Below, piece after piece: positions 51,901-61,374 of a stretch of DNA of 64,000 nucleotides (the first letter of the stretch is position 1; each line of letters begins with the position of its first letter). A model generated the notes under the pieces. That model did not search any database. It saw only the letters and a program-made list of their open reading frames with translations, and had not been told where the DNA came from. The DNA is taken from positions 1-64,000 of the forward strand of contig NZ_JAJLQX010000017.1 of NCBI RefSeq assembly GCF_021295095.1. Reading direction: 5' to 3'. A program made the translations under genes and the position numbers. The DNA is from Phocaeicola oris. GTDB lineage: Bacteria > Bacteroidota > Bacteroidia > Bacteroidales > Bacteroidaceae.

Positions 51901-54261
51901 TTATTCCGTCTTTATACTGTTTATTGGATTCTCGTTCGCGTTCTTCCAGCTCTGGAATGTGACGGTCAACATGGTGAAAAAGGTAACCAAGAGGAAAGCG
52001 ACAAGGAAAACAAGGAGCGATATATTTGTTTGCTGCGCGAATCCTTCTAACCAGTGGTGTCCGAACAAATATCCGACAGGAGCGGCAAAGACAAAACATC
52101 CTATCAACATATATATGTACCGTTTGTTGAACATGTAAAGGATTTCTTTAGTCGAACTACCCATAATCTTTCGGATTCCTATTTCTTTTCTTCGGTATTC
52201 GCTTTCGAACATCGTCAGTCCGAATACGCCAATGATGCTAATCAGGATGGCAAGTAAAGAGAACAGGACAATCTGTTTCGTATATAAGAATTCATGTTGA
52301 TAATTATTCTCAATGACCTGATCCATGCTGCGGACATTGAAATCGTTATGCGGAGTGAATTCCTCTAAGGCTTTCTGTATCTCTTTTCGTGCGGCAACCT
52401 TGTCTACATTCTTTCCTACACGAATGTTTAATACGTTTCGCCAGTTACCCCAATCTTTATATTTGCCGGTAGGAGAAGAAATGAATAAACCTAATGGCAG
52501 ATCATCTTTTATTTGTCTGAACGAAGCGTACTGTAAGTCATCGAAAAAACCGACTACGAGGAAATCGTTTGCATTGAGTTTCTCATCAACCTTGACAAAA
52601 GGATACTTCTTTTTCATCGACTCCGAAAACATATAAACGTCTCCGTCGCCTTCTTTAAACCCTCTGCCTTCCACAATTTTCAATCCTAACGTGTTTGGAA
52701 AATGTGAGTCGACAAAGAAGACGGCAAATCCCACCTGATCGTTTTCATTTGTTCCGCGTCCCCAAGTCATGTATCCGTTTGAAGAACTCATGATGAACTG
52801 AGAGAAGCTGGCATCTTCCACGCCACTGATGTTTTTCATTCGATTGATGACTGCTTCGGGCTGGCTGCGCGTTTCCCGTGTGGTGGAGGCCACCATTACC
52901 ATGTCTTTGTCGTATCCGTAATCGGACGTGAAAATATAATGACTCTGCAGATACATAATACCTACGGCAATAATCAGTATGAACGAGATAATGAACTGTA
53001 TGCTTATCAATATAGCGCGGAGGATTCTGCCTTTTGGAGAAAGCCCGAACGAACCTTTCAGTACTAAAGCCGGAGGAAAGGATGTGACATAATAGGACGG
53101 GTAAGCACCGGCTAACAATCCCACAGTAACGCTTATCAGAAAAGTAAGGAGAAGCAAAGTTTTCTGGTCGTCTAACCGGATGGAGGCATCGACCAGATGC
53201 TGTAATCCCATGTCGTTGGCAATGACTACCCATATAAGCGACAGAGCGTATGCTATCAAACTTATGAATACAGCTTCCGCTAATAAACTCCCTTTCAGTT
53301 TCGCTGCTGTCGCGCCTAATATCTTCTGTGTATTGATACTGCGAATCCGCATAGGAGTTTCTGCTAACGTGAAGTTCATGAAGTTGACACCGGCAATGAG
53401 AATAATCAGGATAGAGAAGCAGAACAGCAGATAGACAGATGATTTGGAACTGGTTCCTCCCTTGCTGAAATGTGTATCGGCGATGGGCATGAAGTTGATT
53501 TTGAGTCCTTCCAAATCTTTATCTGTGGTACCTTTTTCTTTAAAGAATTGTATAAATTTCTTTTCGAACAAATCGTTCACTTCCTTTACGTTCTTCGCGT
53601 CATCTAACCGGACGTAGAAATAATAGTTCCAATTGTTTCCGTTTCCTTCGTTTTCATTGCTTCCGATGAAACAACAGTCGTAGAAGAATGTATTATCCGG
53701 ATAGTCTTTGACAATGGCACAGATGGTGATTTCTGTATCCGGATTTTCTTCTGTCAAAGCCGGAAGGGTGATGGTTTTGTTAACGACGTCTATCGAACCG
53801 AACATGCGCTTGGCTGCTGATTCCGTGACAACGATTTGTCGTTCTTCTTTCATTCGGTCAAGATTTCCTGAAATGATTTCCGGTTCAAATATTTTCGGAA
53901 AGTCATTGATTCCAAGCATCACTTGCAGGTTGTATTCTTTCTCGTTGATCCTGAATTTTCGATTAAATACTTGACTGATTAATCCATAGCTTTTTACATG
54001 TGGAGAGGATTGTGATAAGGCTTCTGCTATAGGACGTGAAAAGTGGGTGGTATAATCACCCATACTTCTCTCCAAATTCATGCTTATCTGATACAGGTTT
54101 CGATAATCTTTGATAGATTTATTGTATCCGTTGTCGTAGCTGACTTGTGTCATGATAACGAAGAACGCGGCAAAAGCCAGACTTAACCCTAAAATGTTTA
54201 ATAGGTTGGCCATTACGAAACGGCGGAATATAGAAGTAAAATTTCGGATAATTGTTTTCAT
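51901..54261 (-). CDS. MacB/FtsX-type ABC transporter permease (first of the operon)
   Basis: A 786-residue permease with N-terminal TM (ANLLNILGLSLAFAAFFVIMT), periplasmic domain, central TM helices (VYLLFCFSILIILIAGVNFMN), a second periplasmic domain and C-terminal TMs with EIGIRKIMGSSTKEIL. It begins 7 bases after the adaptor gene. The three permeases share architecture and C-terminal ending ENPI(D/N)SIKTE-like (this and the second) and therefore arose by duplication. Confidence 0.88.
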   Translation of the reverse strand: MKTIIRNFTSIFRRFVMANLLNILGLSLAFAAFFVIMTQVSYDNGYNKSIKDYRNLYQISMNLERSMGDYTTHFSRPIAEALSQSSPHVKSYGLISQVFNRKFRINEKEYNLQVMLGINDFPKIFEPEIISGNLDRMKEERQIVVTESAAKRMFGSIDVVNKTITLPALTEENPDTEITICAIVKDYPDNTFFYDCCFIGSNENEGNGNNWNYYFYVRLDDAKNVKEVNDLFEKKFIQFFKEKGTTDKDLEGLKINFMPIADTHFSKGGTSSKSSVYLLFCFSILIILIAGVNFMNFTLAETPMRIRSINTQKILGATAAKLKGSLLAEAVFISLIAYALSLIWVVIANDMGLQHLVDASIRLDDQKTLLLLTFLISVTVGLLAGAYPSYYVTSFPPALVLKGSFGLSPKGRILRAILISIQFIISFILIIAVGIMYLQSHYIFTSDYGYDKDMVMVASTTRETRSQPEAVINRMKNISGVEDASFSQFIMSSSNGYMTWGRGTNENDQVGFAVFFVDSHFPNTLGLKIVEGRGFKEGDGDVYMFSESMKKKYPFVKVDEKLNANDFLVVGFFDDLQYASFRQIKDDLPLGLFISSPTGKYKDWGNWRNVLNIRVGKNVDKVAARKEIQKALEEFTPHNDFNVRSMDQVIENNYQHEFLYTKQIVLFSLLAILISIIGVFGLTMFESEYRRKEIGIRKIMGSSTKEILYMFNKRYIYMLIGCFVFAAPVGYLFGHHWLEGFAQQTNISLLVFLVAFLLVTFFTMLTVTFQSWKNANENPINSIKTE

Positions 54262-54268
54262 TGTAACA

Positions 54269-55519
54269 CTAATTAAGTATCAACACTTCATTGTCTTTAA
54301 AGCTTTCATAACCGGAGATGATAACCCGTTCGCCTTTCTCTAAGCCCTCCATCACCTCATAGTATTGTGGATTTTGACGACCGATACGAATCTTTCTTCT
54401 ATATGCTTTATGACCGTCTTTGTCGACTACGAAAATCCAGTTTCCTCCGGTAACTTGGAAGAATGTTCCTTTTGGAATGAGCACGCTTTGAGATGATTCT
54501 CCTAATTGCAAATCGATGTAATAAGTCTGTCCGGTACGGATATTTTCCGGACGAGCGCCTTCGAATATAAAGTCGGTGCGGAAGCGGCCTTCTCTGACTT
54601 CGGGATAAACTTTTCTTACTTTCAGTTTAAACTTTTTGTCTTGACGCTCAAAGGTGGCAGGTAATCCGTTGGTCACCCTGTCGATATAATGTTCGTCAAC
54701 TTGGGCTTCTATTTTATAATCGGAAAGGTCGTTTATCTGTCCTACCATTTGACCGGCGGATATGTTCTGCCCTAACTCAACATCCAGTAAGCCGAGTTCG
54801 CCGGATATGGTAGCGCGGACTTCTAATTTCTCTTTACGTTCCCGTATCAAGGCTACGTTCTGTCGCATATTCTGTAAGTTATCTTCCATCTGGTCCATTT
54901 GGATATATCGATAAATGGAATCTTGTTTCAATCGTTCATTAATCAAGTTATGCTTCTTTTGTGAAAGCTGCCAGTCTTCTTGAGCCTTTAGAAACTCTTC
55001 TTTGCTTATTAATTTCTCTTTATAAAGACGAGAATACTGTTGGAATGTGCGTTCTTTTTGCTTTGTATCAATATCGAGCGTCGCTTTCTCTGTTTCATTA
55101 TTCAGTTTGTCTTGTTGCATGGTAACTTGTGTGTTACGAAGCATATTCTGTTTTTCGGCAACTTCCGACTCGGCATTCAGTATTTGTAAGTCTAAGTCGG
55201 AGTTACTGAGACGGATAATGACATCACCTTGATTGATGTGCGCGCCTTCTTCAACTATTTTTTCGCGTACAATTCCGCCTTCTTCCGGACTGATTTGGAC
55301 AATTTGAATAGGTTGAACTTTTCCGTTAACACGAATATAGTCATTGAACTCGCCATAAGTGACATCGGCAATATTGATAGATTTCGCTTCTATACGCATG
55401 GTTGAAGCGTGGTTTCCGAAGAGAACCCATAACAGCAAAAGAAGAATTGCACCCCCACCGATGATGTATGGGATATGTTTCTTTTGAATTCCTTTTTTCT
55501 TTTCTAATTGTATATCCAT
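54269..55519 (-). CDS. HlyD/MacA-type periplasmic adaptor
   Basis: A 416-residue adaptor joining the MacB-like permeases to TolC. An N-terminal TM anchor (IPYIIGGGAILLLLLWVLFG, about 16-35) replaces a lipobox. A lipoyl half motif (VQISPEEGGIVREKIVEEGAHINQ, split) comes next, followed by a long coiled-coil hairpin (about 115-215, VAEKQNMLRNTQVTMQQDK and later LQNMRQNVALIRERKEKL), then beta-barrel domains and a membrane-proximal domain (VMEGLEKGERVIISGYE). It starts 11 bases after tolC. Confidence 0.92.
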   Translation of the reverse strand: MDIQLEKKKGIQKKHIPYIIGGGAILLLLLWVLFGNHASTMRIEAKSINIADVTYGEFNDYIRVNGKVQPIQIVQISPEEGGIVREKIVEEGAHINQGDVIIRLSNSDLDLQILNAESEVAEKQNMLRNTQVTMQQDKLNNETEKATLDIDTKQKERTFQQYSRLYKEKLISKEEFLKAQEDWQLSQKKHNLINERLKQDSIYRYIQMDQMEDNLQNMRQNVALIRERKEKLEVRATISGELGLLDVELGQNISAGQMVGQINDLSDYKIEAQVDEHYIDRVTNGLPATFERQDKKFKLKVRKVYPEVREGRFRTDFIFEGARPENIRTGQTYYIDLQLGESSQSVLIPKGTFFQVTGGNWIFVVDKDGHKAYRRKIRIGRQNPQYYEVMEGLEKGERVIISGYESFKDNEVLILN

Positions 55520-55530
55520 AGTGTGTTTTT

Positions 55531-56883
55531 TTATTTTCGTTTAATAATGTCTTCTCCTTTATAATAGTCAACCAAGCGACATTTTAAGAAGTATGTCAAC
55601 TTGCTTTGTAAAAGATTTGCCTGACTTTCTAACCATGTCGCGGCATTATTCTGAACATCGAGGGAAGTCATGAGTCCTTCCTCATATTTCCGTTTGGTTA
55701 CCTGATAGGCGATAGCGTCTGACTCTTCTTTCTTTTCCATCCGGATACTTTCCTTTAGGTATCCCTCACGGTCGAGTACAGCTTGTTCTACCAGCTTGCG
55801 GAGTTCCAGTTTCTGTTCTTCGTATTGCTCTTTTGCAATGAGGTAATTATTTCGGGCTTTCTTCACATTACCGTAGCTTTTGAAATGGTTTAAAATAGGA
55901 ATACTCAATGTGAATCCGAAATAATATCCATAATTATTATTAAACTGCTCATGGAAACTTGGATAATTTGAACTGTGCAATTCCTTAAAATATGAAGTAG
56001 AAAGACCGGAGAACATATATACGGAAGGGAGTGCCTCGCCATAAGCAATGTAGCGACCTATTTTAGTGGACTTGGCATTCATTTCCGACTTGCGGAGTGT
56101 GGGATTATTCTGCATTGCCAACCTTACAACTTCTTCTTTATCGGCTGTTTGAAGTTCTATATGATTAAATACAGATGAATCGAGCAGGGTAGAGTCAAGG
56201 AGGAGTGGCTCATCGGTTGGATAATTCATTTTCTGGCGGAGGTTGAGCAATGCCGTGGCCAACAGGTTTTGTTGTTTAGTCAGGTTATATGCGTCTGTTG
56301 CCTGCTGAGCTTCCATTTGGGCAACATCAGCCTGACCTTTCAGGCCGACTTGCTCCTGGACTTGTGTTTTATATAATATGGAGTCGCTCTCGGAAAGTTT
56401 CTTTTTTGCCATACGAACTGTACCTTGGCAATAGAGTGCCTGAATATATGCTTGGAATGTTTCAAGAGCTACATTATCGCGTTCTTCCTGAAGCGCAGCT
56501 TTGCCTCTCAGTACGTTTACACGGGCTTGTCTGACTTGATTAACCAGACTACCGCCATAAAATATGGGAAGCGTGCTTTGCAGCGAGTAATAGTTATTGA
56601 ATGTTTTTACGTTTTTATACGTATTGGTTTCAGGGTCAATGTTACGACCATAGTTGTATTGAGCTTGAATGCCTCCTTGCAGACCGGGAAGAAAATTTCC
56701 GATAGCTTGCAATTTATCAAGTTTGTTGTTTTTCACTTCAAACGCTCGTTGACGAACTGTGTGATTGTTCTTCACAGCGTAATCCATGCAGCGGTCAACA
56801 TCCCACACATCTTGAGCATGGAGACTGACCGTCGCGGCCAACATGAGGAGGAATAATCCTTTTTCTATCTTTTTTCTTTTCAT
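55531..56883 (-). CDS. TolC-family outer-membrane channel
   Basis: A 450-residue outer-membrane efflux protein with signal peptide (KGLFLLMLAATVSLHAQ), two OEP domains of long helices (VWDVDRCMDYAVKNNHTVRQ; later VEQAVLDREGYLKESIRM) and a NPTLRKSEMNAKSTK repeat start. I use ATG 56883 (MKRKKIEKG). A longer reading to 57072 would add 63 residues, overlapping a sigma-54 promoter and upstream activator sites and lacking any TolC character. First gene of the export operon. Confidence 0.92.
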   Translation of the reverse strand: MKRKKIEKGLFLLMLAATVSLHAQDVWDVDRCMDYAVKNNHTVRQRAFEVKNNKLDKLQAIGNFLPGLQGGIQAQYNYGRNIDPETNTYKNVKTFNNYYSLQSTLPIFYGGSLVNQVRQARVNVLRGKAALQEERDNVALETFQAYIQALYCQGTVRMAKKKLSESDSILYKTQVQEQVGLKGQADVAQMEAQQATDAYNLTKQQNLLATALLNLRQKMNYPTDEPLLLDSTLLDSSVFNHIELQTADKEEVVRLAMQNNPTLRKSEMNAKSTKIGRYIAYGEALPSVYMFSGLSTSYFKELHSSNYPSFHEQFNNNYGYYFGFTLSIPILNHFKSYGNVKKARNNYLIAKEQYEEQKLELRKLVEQAVLDREGYLKESIRMEKKEESDAIAYQVTKRKYEEGLMTSLDVQNNAATWLESQANLLQSKLTYFLKCRLVDYYKGEDIIKRK

Positions 56884-56913
56884 AATCGGATATTGAATTT
56901 CTATGGAATATAA

Positions 56914-56929
56914 AGCAACTACCGTGCCA
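56914..56929 (-). promoter_or_regulatory. sigma-54 promoter of the TolC/MacB-like export operon
   Basis: Minus strand reads TGGCACGGTAGTTGCT, matching the -24/-12 consensus TGGCACG-N4-TTGC(A/T) at every defined position. The -12 element ends 31 bases before the tolC ATG, leaving a leader of about 20 bases. The gene pair for an NtrC-type activator and kinase lies 3 kb away on the other side of the DUF5916 gene. Confidence 0.88.
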
Positions 56930-56981
56930 GAAGAGTTAGTTGTCTGATTATCAGAATAAAGAGACTTTTTGAATGATGCAT

Positions 56982-57022
56982 AGTGTCTAAAAAATAGACA
57001 CTTGGTGTATAAAGTTTGGACA
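56982..57022. promoter_or_regulatory. two upstream activator-like palindromes for the sigma-54 promoter
   Basis: Site 1 is a perfect dyad AGTGTCTA-AAAAA-TAGACACT (56982-57002). Site 2 (57006-57022) has the same TGT-N11-ACA frame, TGTATA-AAGTT-TGGACA, less symmetric. Their centres (56992 and 57014) are 22 bp apart, two helical turns, and lie roughly 65-90 bp upstream of the -24 element, the normal place for enhancer sites of NtrC-type activators. Confidence 0.65.
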
Positions 57023-57046
57023 GACTGTTTTGATTCCTTATTTAAG

Positions 57047-57222
57047 TCATACGTATCACTTGGTTGCTTCATGCGTATGACTTTGCCAACTCATGCGTAT
57101 GAGTTGAGTGATTCATGCGGATGAGTTGGACGATTCATGCGGATGAGTTGGACGATTCATGCGGATGAGTTAAGCGATTCATGCGGATCATTTGCGTGGT
57201 TTATATGGATGACCATGGTTGT
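57047..57222. repeat. 22-bp repeat family, locus 6 (7 units plus a degenerate eighth)
   Basis: Units start at 57047, 57069, 57091, 57113, 57135, 57157 and 57179, with a decayed unit at 57201. Units at 57113, 57135 and 57157 share TCATGCGGATGAGTT and the pair at 57113/57135 is identical over 22 bp, showing recent tandem duplication. This is the longest array and starts 25 bp beyond the sigma-54 activator sites, in the divergent tolC / DUF5916 interval. The remaining 57223-57338 contains only a weak promoter-like TACATTTA (57313-57320). Confidence 0.92.
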
Positions 57223-57338
57223 TATTCTGATGACGAGATAGTGTATGCTTTACGTTAGAAGAAATCTTTTGATAAATAATGAAATTGATGATTTGTCGTA
57301 CTAAAATATTTATTACATTTATGCCAAAATTTAATAGT

Positions 57339-59930
57339 ATGAAACGCTTATTTCTGTTCATTTTGAATTTGATTATCTATTTGTATGTTTTTGGACAAGA
57401 AGATTCTATTGTTCCGTTTGAGAAAGCATACAAGAGAATTTATCATATAACGAAAGTGGAAAATGTAAAGTTGAATATTGATGGTAAGTTGGATGAACCA
57501 TTATGGAAAACCCAAGGAGAATGGACAGAACGTTTTACTCAAGTATCTCCTTACGAGCGGGTTAAATCAAAATCACCTACTTTCGCGAAGCTTTTCTATG
57601 ACAATAAATACATTTATGTAGGAATATATTGTAAGGAAAATGAGCCCGATCATTTGAACCGGTTCATTGGTGATCGTGATGACAATTCTATTGGCGACTT
57701 GGTGAGTATCGCTTTTGACACCTATCACGACTTTCGAGCCGCGCCGGAGTTCAATTTGAATTTGGGTGGAAATAAAACAGACCTGATAGTGACGGATAAA
57801 CTGGAAGTCAACCGAAGCTGGAATGCCGTGTGGGAGGCCAAGACTCATGTTGACATGGCAGATTCTTGTTGGACGGCCGAGTTGAGAATCCCGTTCAGTC
57901 AGATACGTTATAATCAGAAGTCGGAAGATGGTATATGGGGACTTCATATTCGGCGCGTCAACCGGCATCGGAATGAGGTGCAGAACTGGAGTCTTATTCC
58001 GCTGAAAAACAGCGGGCACGTGTTCTCGTTTGGAGAAATGCACGGGATGACGGATTTGCCAAAGCCGAAAGGAATAGAGATTCTGCCGTATGTGATGGGC
58101 AAGTTCCGAAGTGAACCTAAGATAACGGGAAGTCCTTATCGGAAAGGGCACGATTGGGATGGTAATGCCGGATTAGATGCCAAATTCGCTTTATCAGACT
58201 TGACACTCGATTTGACTGTCAATCCGGATTACGGACAAGTGGAATTGGATCCGTCGGTCATGAACCTGACGGCTTACGAAACTTTTTATGAGGAAAAACG
58301 TCCGTTCTTTTTGGAAGGCAAGCATATTCTTGACTTTGAAGATGACAGTAATATGCTTTTTTATTCTCGAAGAATAGGAGCAACACCCTCATACAAGCCG
58401 GAAGATATTGATAATGTACATAGCTTTGCTAAAGAAAAGGAACATGTTCCCATTATCGAAGCCATGAAGTTGACGGGAACTACTCGAAATGGTTGGACGA
58501 TAGGAATGTTGGAGAGTGTAACAGCAAAATCTTCTGTCGATGTAATGCGAAATGGCGTTGAGAATAAAACCGAAGTGGAGCCGTTGACAAACTACACTAT
58601 TGCCCGTCTTCAAAAGAATTGGAACGGGAATACGCTGTTGGGCGGTATGCTTACGGCTGTTAATCGTGCTTTGAATCAGCCGTATTTAGAGGATTTCATG
58701 GCGCGGAATGTTTTTACCGGAGGAATTGACTTTACACAATATTTTATGAATCGTTTTTTCTATGTAGATGCTAAACTGATGGGTAGCTCTCTTCATGGGT
58801 CAGAGCGGGCTATAGAACATGTACAACGAAATGCGGTACATTATTATCAGCGTGTTTCGTCAGCCGATTATTTGGGCGTGAATACAGATCGGCGTTCGCT
58901 TTCGGGAACAGGCGGACATGTTGAGTTGGGTAAAAAAGGAAATTCAAAATGGATTTTTTTGGAAAAGTTCAGTTGGGCATCCCCGGGGTTTGATTTAAAT
59001 GATGTCGGCTATTTGAAAGAAGCCGATTATTTGTCCAATACAACGAGCCTTTCGTTTAAGCAAACCAATACGTGGAAGAAATTCCGTTCCAATACGATTA
59101 CTTTAGAACAAGCGAATAAATGGAATTACGGAGGAACTTCGCTGTTAAATAAAATAGAATTGGATTGGATAACGATGTTCATCAATCGTTATCAACTTAC
59201 GGTGAAGCAAGCGTATAATTGGAATAAATTAGATACTCGTGTTCTTCGGGGCGGGCCGGATTTACGTTTTAACCCGTATTTTGCTACCGATATCAAATTT
59301 AATACCGATACGGGAAAGCGAATAATGTTAGGCTTGGATTATAAAGGCGATCATGACACCGACGGACGTTATAATTATAATACTTGGTCGCCCAAAGCTT
59401 CGTTTCGTATAGGGAATCATTTATATATCTCTACTCAGTTTGATTATTCCTATAATACAGATGAACAGGCCTATGTGCGTAGTGTTCCTACAGCTTCGGC
59501 ACCTTATGTTACAGCAAAAATGAAACAGAATACATACGGTGTTACGTTGAAAGCTCAGGCAAATGTGACACCTGATTTCTCTATTCAATTTTATGGATCT
59601 CCATTTACTTCTATAGCTAAGTACAGTGAGTTTAAAGACATGACGAATACTACTGCTCATAAGTTTGAAGACCGTTTTCGCTTGATGACGGACGCGGAAG
59701 TGGAGGCACAGCATCTTTCACCCGATTTCAGTTTCAATGAGTTTCGTTCCAACTTGGTTGCGCGTTGGGAATATCTACCGGGATCAACACTTTATGTCGT
59801 TTGGGAACATACCATGTCGAACAGAGATAAATATTATCGTTCCGGATGGAATGATAATTTAGATAAAATGTTTGGCCTTCCTTCTACTAATACTTTTATG
59901 GTCAAAATCAATTATTGGTTTAATATGTAA
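57339..59930 (+). CDS. DUF5916 outer-membrane protein with CBM9-like N-terminal domain
   Basis: An 863-residue exported protein. Signal peptide (LFLFILNLIIYLYVFGQ), then a carbohydrate-binding family 9-like beta-sandwich (about 35-220; LNIDGKLDEPLWKTQGEWTERFTQ, split, and RIPFSQIRY), then DUF5916, which is predicted to form an outer-membrane beta-barrel (about 230-863). The C-terminus KINYWFNM has the near-terminal aromatic residue of barrel proteins. The substrate is unknown. It lies divergent from the export operon and is followed by the NtrC-type pair. ATG 57339 is preferred to an upstream one at 57279, since it directly precedes the signal sequence. Confidence 0.85.
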   Translation: MKRLFLFILNLIIYLYVFGQEDSIVPFEKAYKRIYHITKVENVKLNIDGKLDEPLWKTQGEWTERFTQVSPYERVKSKSPTFAKLFYDNKYIYVGIYCKENEPDHLNRFIGDRDDNSIGDLVSIAFDTYHDFRAAPEFNLNLGGNKTDLIVTDKLEVNRSWNAVWEAKTHVDMADSCWTAELRIPFSQIRYNQKSEDGIWGLHIRRVNRHRNEVQNWSLIPLKNSGHVFSFGEMHGMTDLPKPKGIEILPYVMGKFRSEPKITGSPYRKGHDWDGNAGLDAKFALSDLTLDLTVNPDYGQVELDPSVMNLTAYETFYEEKRPFFLEGKHILDFEDDSNMLFYSRRIGATPSYKPEDIDNVHSFAKEKEHVPIIEAMKLTGTTRNGWTIGMLESVTAKSSVDVMRNGVENKTEVEPLTNYTIARLQKNWNGNTLLGGMLTAVNRALNQPYLEDFMARNVFTGGIDFTQYFMNRFFYVDAKLMGSSLHGSERAIEHVQRNAVHYYQRVSSADYLGVNTDRRSLSGTGGHVELGKKGNSKWIFLEKFSWASPGFDLNDVGYLKEADYLSNTTSLSFKQTNTWKKFRSNTITLEQANKWNYGGTSLLNKIELDWITMFINRYQLTVKQAYNWNKLDTRVLRGGPDLRFNPYFATDIKFNTDTGKRIMLGLDYKGDHDTDGRYNYNTWSPKASFRIGNHLYISTQFDYSYNTDEQAYVRSVPTASAPYVTAKMKQNTYGVTLKAQANVTPDFSIQFYGSPFTSIAKYSEFKDMTNTTAHKFEDRFRLMTDAEVEAQHLSPDFSFNEFRSNLVARWEYLPGSTLYVVWEHTMSNRDKYYRSGWNDNLDKMFGLPSTNTFMVKINYWFNM

Positions 59931-59952
59931 GTTGTTTTTCTTATTGGATTCT

Positions 59953-59983
59953 TTTGTTTGTTTTATTATATGCACTAATTTTG
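59953..59983 (+). promoter_or_regulatory. promoter of the NtrC-type two-component operon
   Basis: TTTG at 59953-59956, a 19-bp spacer and TAATTTTG at 59976-59983, matching both Bacteroidota promoter elements exactly. It is 20 bases before the response regulator ATG. Confidence 0.7.
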
Positions 59984-60003
59984 TTCGTATAAAATAAGAA
60001 ATT

Positions 60004-61374
60004 ATGGCAAAACAAGGAACATTGCTTGTCGTTGATGACAATAAAAACATTTTGACTTCTCTGCAATATTTGCTGGGTGATCATTTTACCAGAGTAATTA
60101 CTTCAACTACTCCCGTCACACTTCCTACAATGTTACAGATGGAGAAGCCGGATGTGGTGTTGCTTGACATGAATTTCTCTTCCGGTTTGAATACGGGTAA
60201 TGAAGGTCTTTATTGGCTTAGGGAAATAAAACGACTTCGTCCTCAGACACAAGTAGTTCTATTCACGGCATACGCGGATATTAATCTTGCCGTAACAGGA
60301 TTGAAGGATGGAGCTACCGATTTTGTAGTCAAGCCATGGGATAATACCAAGTTAATTCAAACTTTGAAAGAAGCTTACGATAAATCGCAGCCAAAGGGGA
60401 AGAAAGGATTCAATACAACTCCTGTTGAAGAGAATAATAAAGATATGTATTGGGGTAATTCTCCGGCGATTCGACCATTAAAATTGACGGTGGAGAAGGT
60501 AAGTGCTACCGACGCAACCATTTTAATTACCGGAGAGAATGGTACGGGTAAGGACATGCTTGCTCACGAGATACATCGCTTGTCGGGCCGAATGAACGGC
60601 CCGTTCGTATCGGTTGACATGGGAGCTATTACGGAGACGCTATTCGAAAGCGAGTTGTTCGGGCATGTGAAGGGATCGTTTACTGATGCGCATGCTGACC
60701 GAACCGGTAGATTTGAAGCGGCCGACGGTGGAACACTCTTTTTGGATGAGATAGCCAATCTTCCGATACACATGCAGCCAAAGCTGTTGACCGCCATACA
60801 GAAACGGAGCTTTGTGAAAGTAGGAAGTAATGTACCCCAGCCTACGAATATTCGTTTGATTTGTGCTACCAATCGGAATCTGGAGCAGATGGTGCAAGAT
60901 GGAACGTTCCGTGAAGACCTTTTATACCGAATTAATACGATACATCTTCATATTCCGGCACTGAGAGAGCGTCAGGAAGATATACTTCCGCTGACACAAC
61001 GTTTCTTAAATCATTACTCTACGCAGTACGGACGAGCTATTACAAACATTTCAGAAGGTGCTAAGAAGAAATTGCTTGCCCATCCGTGGTATGGGAATAT
61101 TCGCGAACTTCAACATACCATAGAGAAAGGCGTTATTCTTTGTGATAATAATGAGTTGCAGGAGAGCAACTTGGAACTTTCTAATGCGATAGCTCCACCT
61201 GTTTTAGAACGGTCGGAAAATATGGAAGCTCCTGTTCAGACGTTGGACGAGATGGAGAAAGACTTAGTAAAGAGAGCCGTCGACCAATGTAATGGCAATT
61301 TGTCGCAGGCGGCTGCTACATTAGGAATTACTCGCCAGACTCTATATAATAAGATGAAACGATATGGCATTTGA
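60004..61374 (+). CDS. NtrC-family sigma-54-dependent response regulator
   Basis: A 456-residue activator. Receiver domain (1-125) with acidic pocket Asp11-Asp12, phosphoacceptor Asp55 and Lys110. AAA+ domain (about 150-385) with Walker A GENGTGKD (177-184), Walker B GGTLFLDEI and the sigma-54 contact loop GSFTDA (224-229) in place of GAFTGA, a variant I believe is common in Bacteroidota. A C-terminal Fis-type helix-turn-helix (GNLSQAAATLGITRQTLYNKM) binds enhancer DNA. Likely target is the sigma-54 promoter at 56914-56929. It overlaps the kinase gene by 11 bases. Confidence 0.94.
   Translation: MAKQGTLLVVDDNKNILTSLQYLLGDHFTRVITSTTPVTLPTMLQMEKPDVVLLDMNFSSGLNTGNEGLYWLREIKRLRPQTQVVLFTAYADINLAVTGLKDGATDFVVKPWDNTKLIQTLKEAYDKSQPKGKKGFNTTPVEENNKDMYWGNSPAIRPLKLTVEKVSATDATILITGENGTGKDMLAHEIHRLSGRMNGPFVSVDMGAITETLFESELFGHVKGSFTDAHADRTGRFEAADGGTLFLDEIANLPIHMQPKLLTAIQKRSFVKVGSNVPQPTNIRLICATNRNLEQMVQDGTFREDLLYRINTIHLHIPALRERQEDILPLTQRFLNHYSTQYGRAITNISEGAKKKLLAHPWYGNIRELQHTIEKGVILCDNNELQESNLELSNAIAPPVLERSENMEAPVQTLDEMEKDLVKRAVDQCNGNLSQAAATLGITRQTLYNKMKRYGI

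Noticed and set aside
56884-57072. N-terminal extension of the TolC-family protein to 57072
   Set aside because: It overlaps the sigma-54 promoter and activator dyad, and a normal signal peptide begins at 56883.
10959-57222. CRISPR-like arrays formed by the 22-bp repeats
   Set aside because: Units are directly abutting with no unique spacers, vary in sequence, and no cas genes are present.
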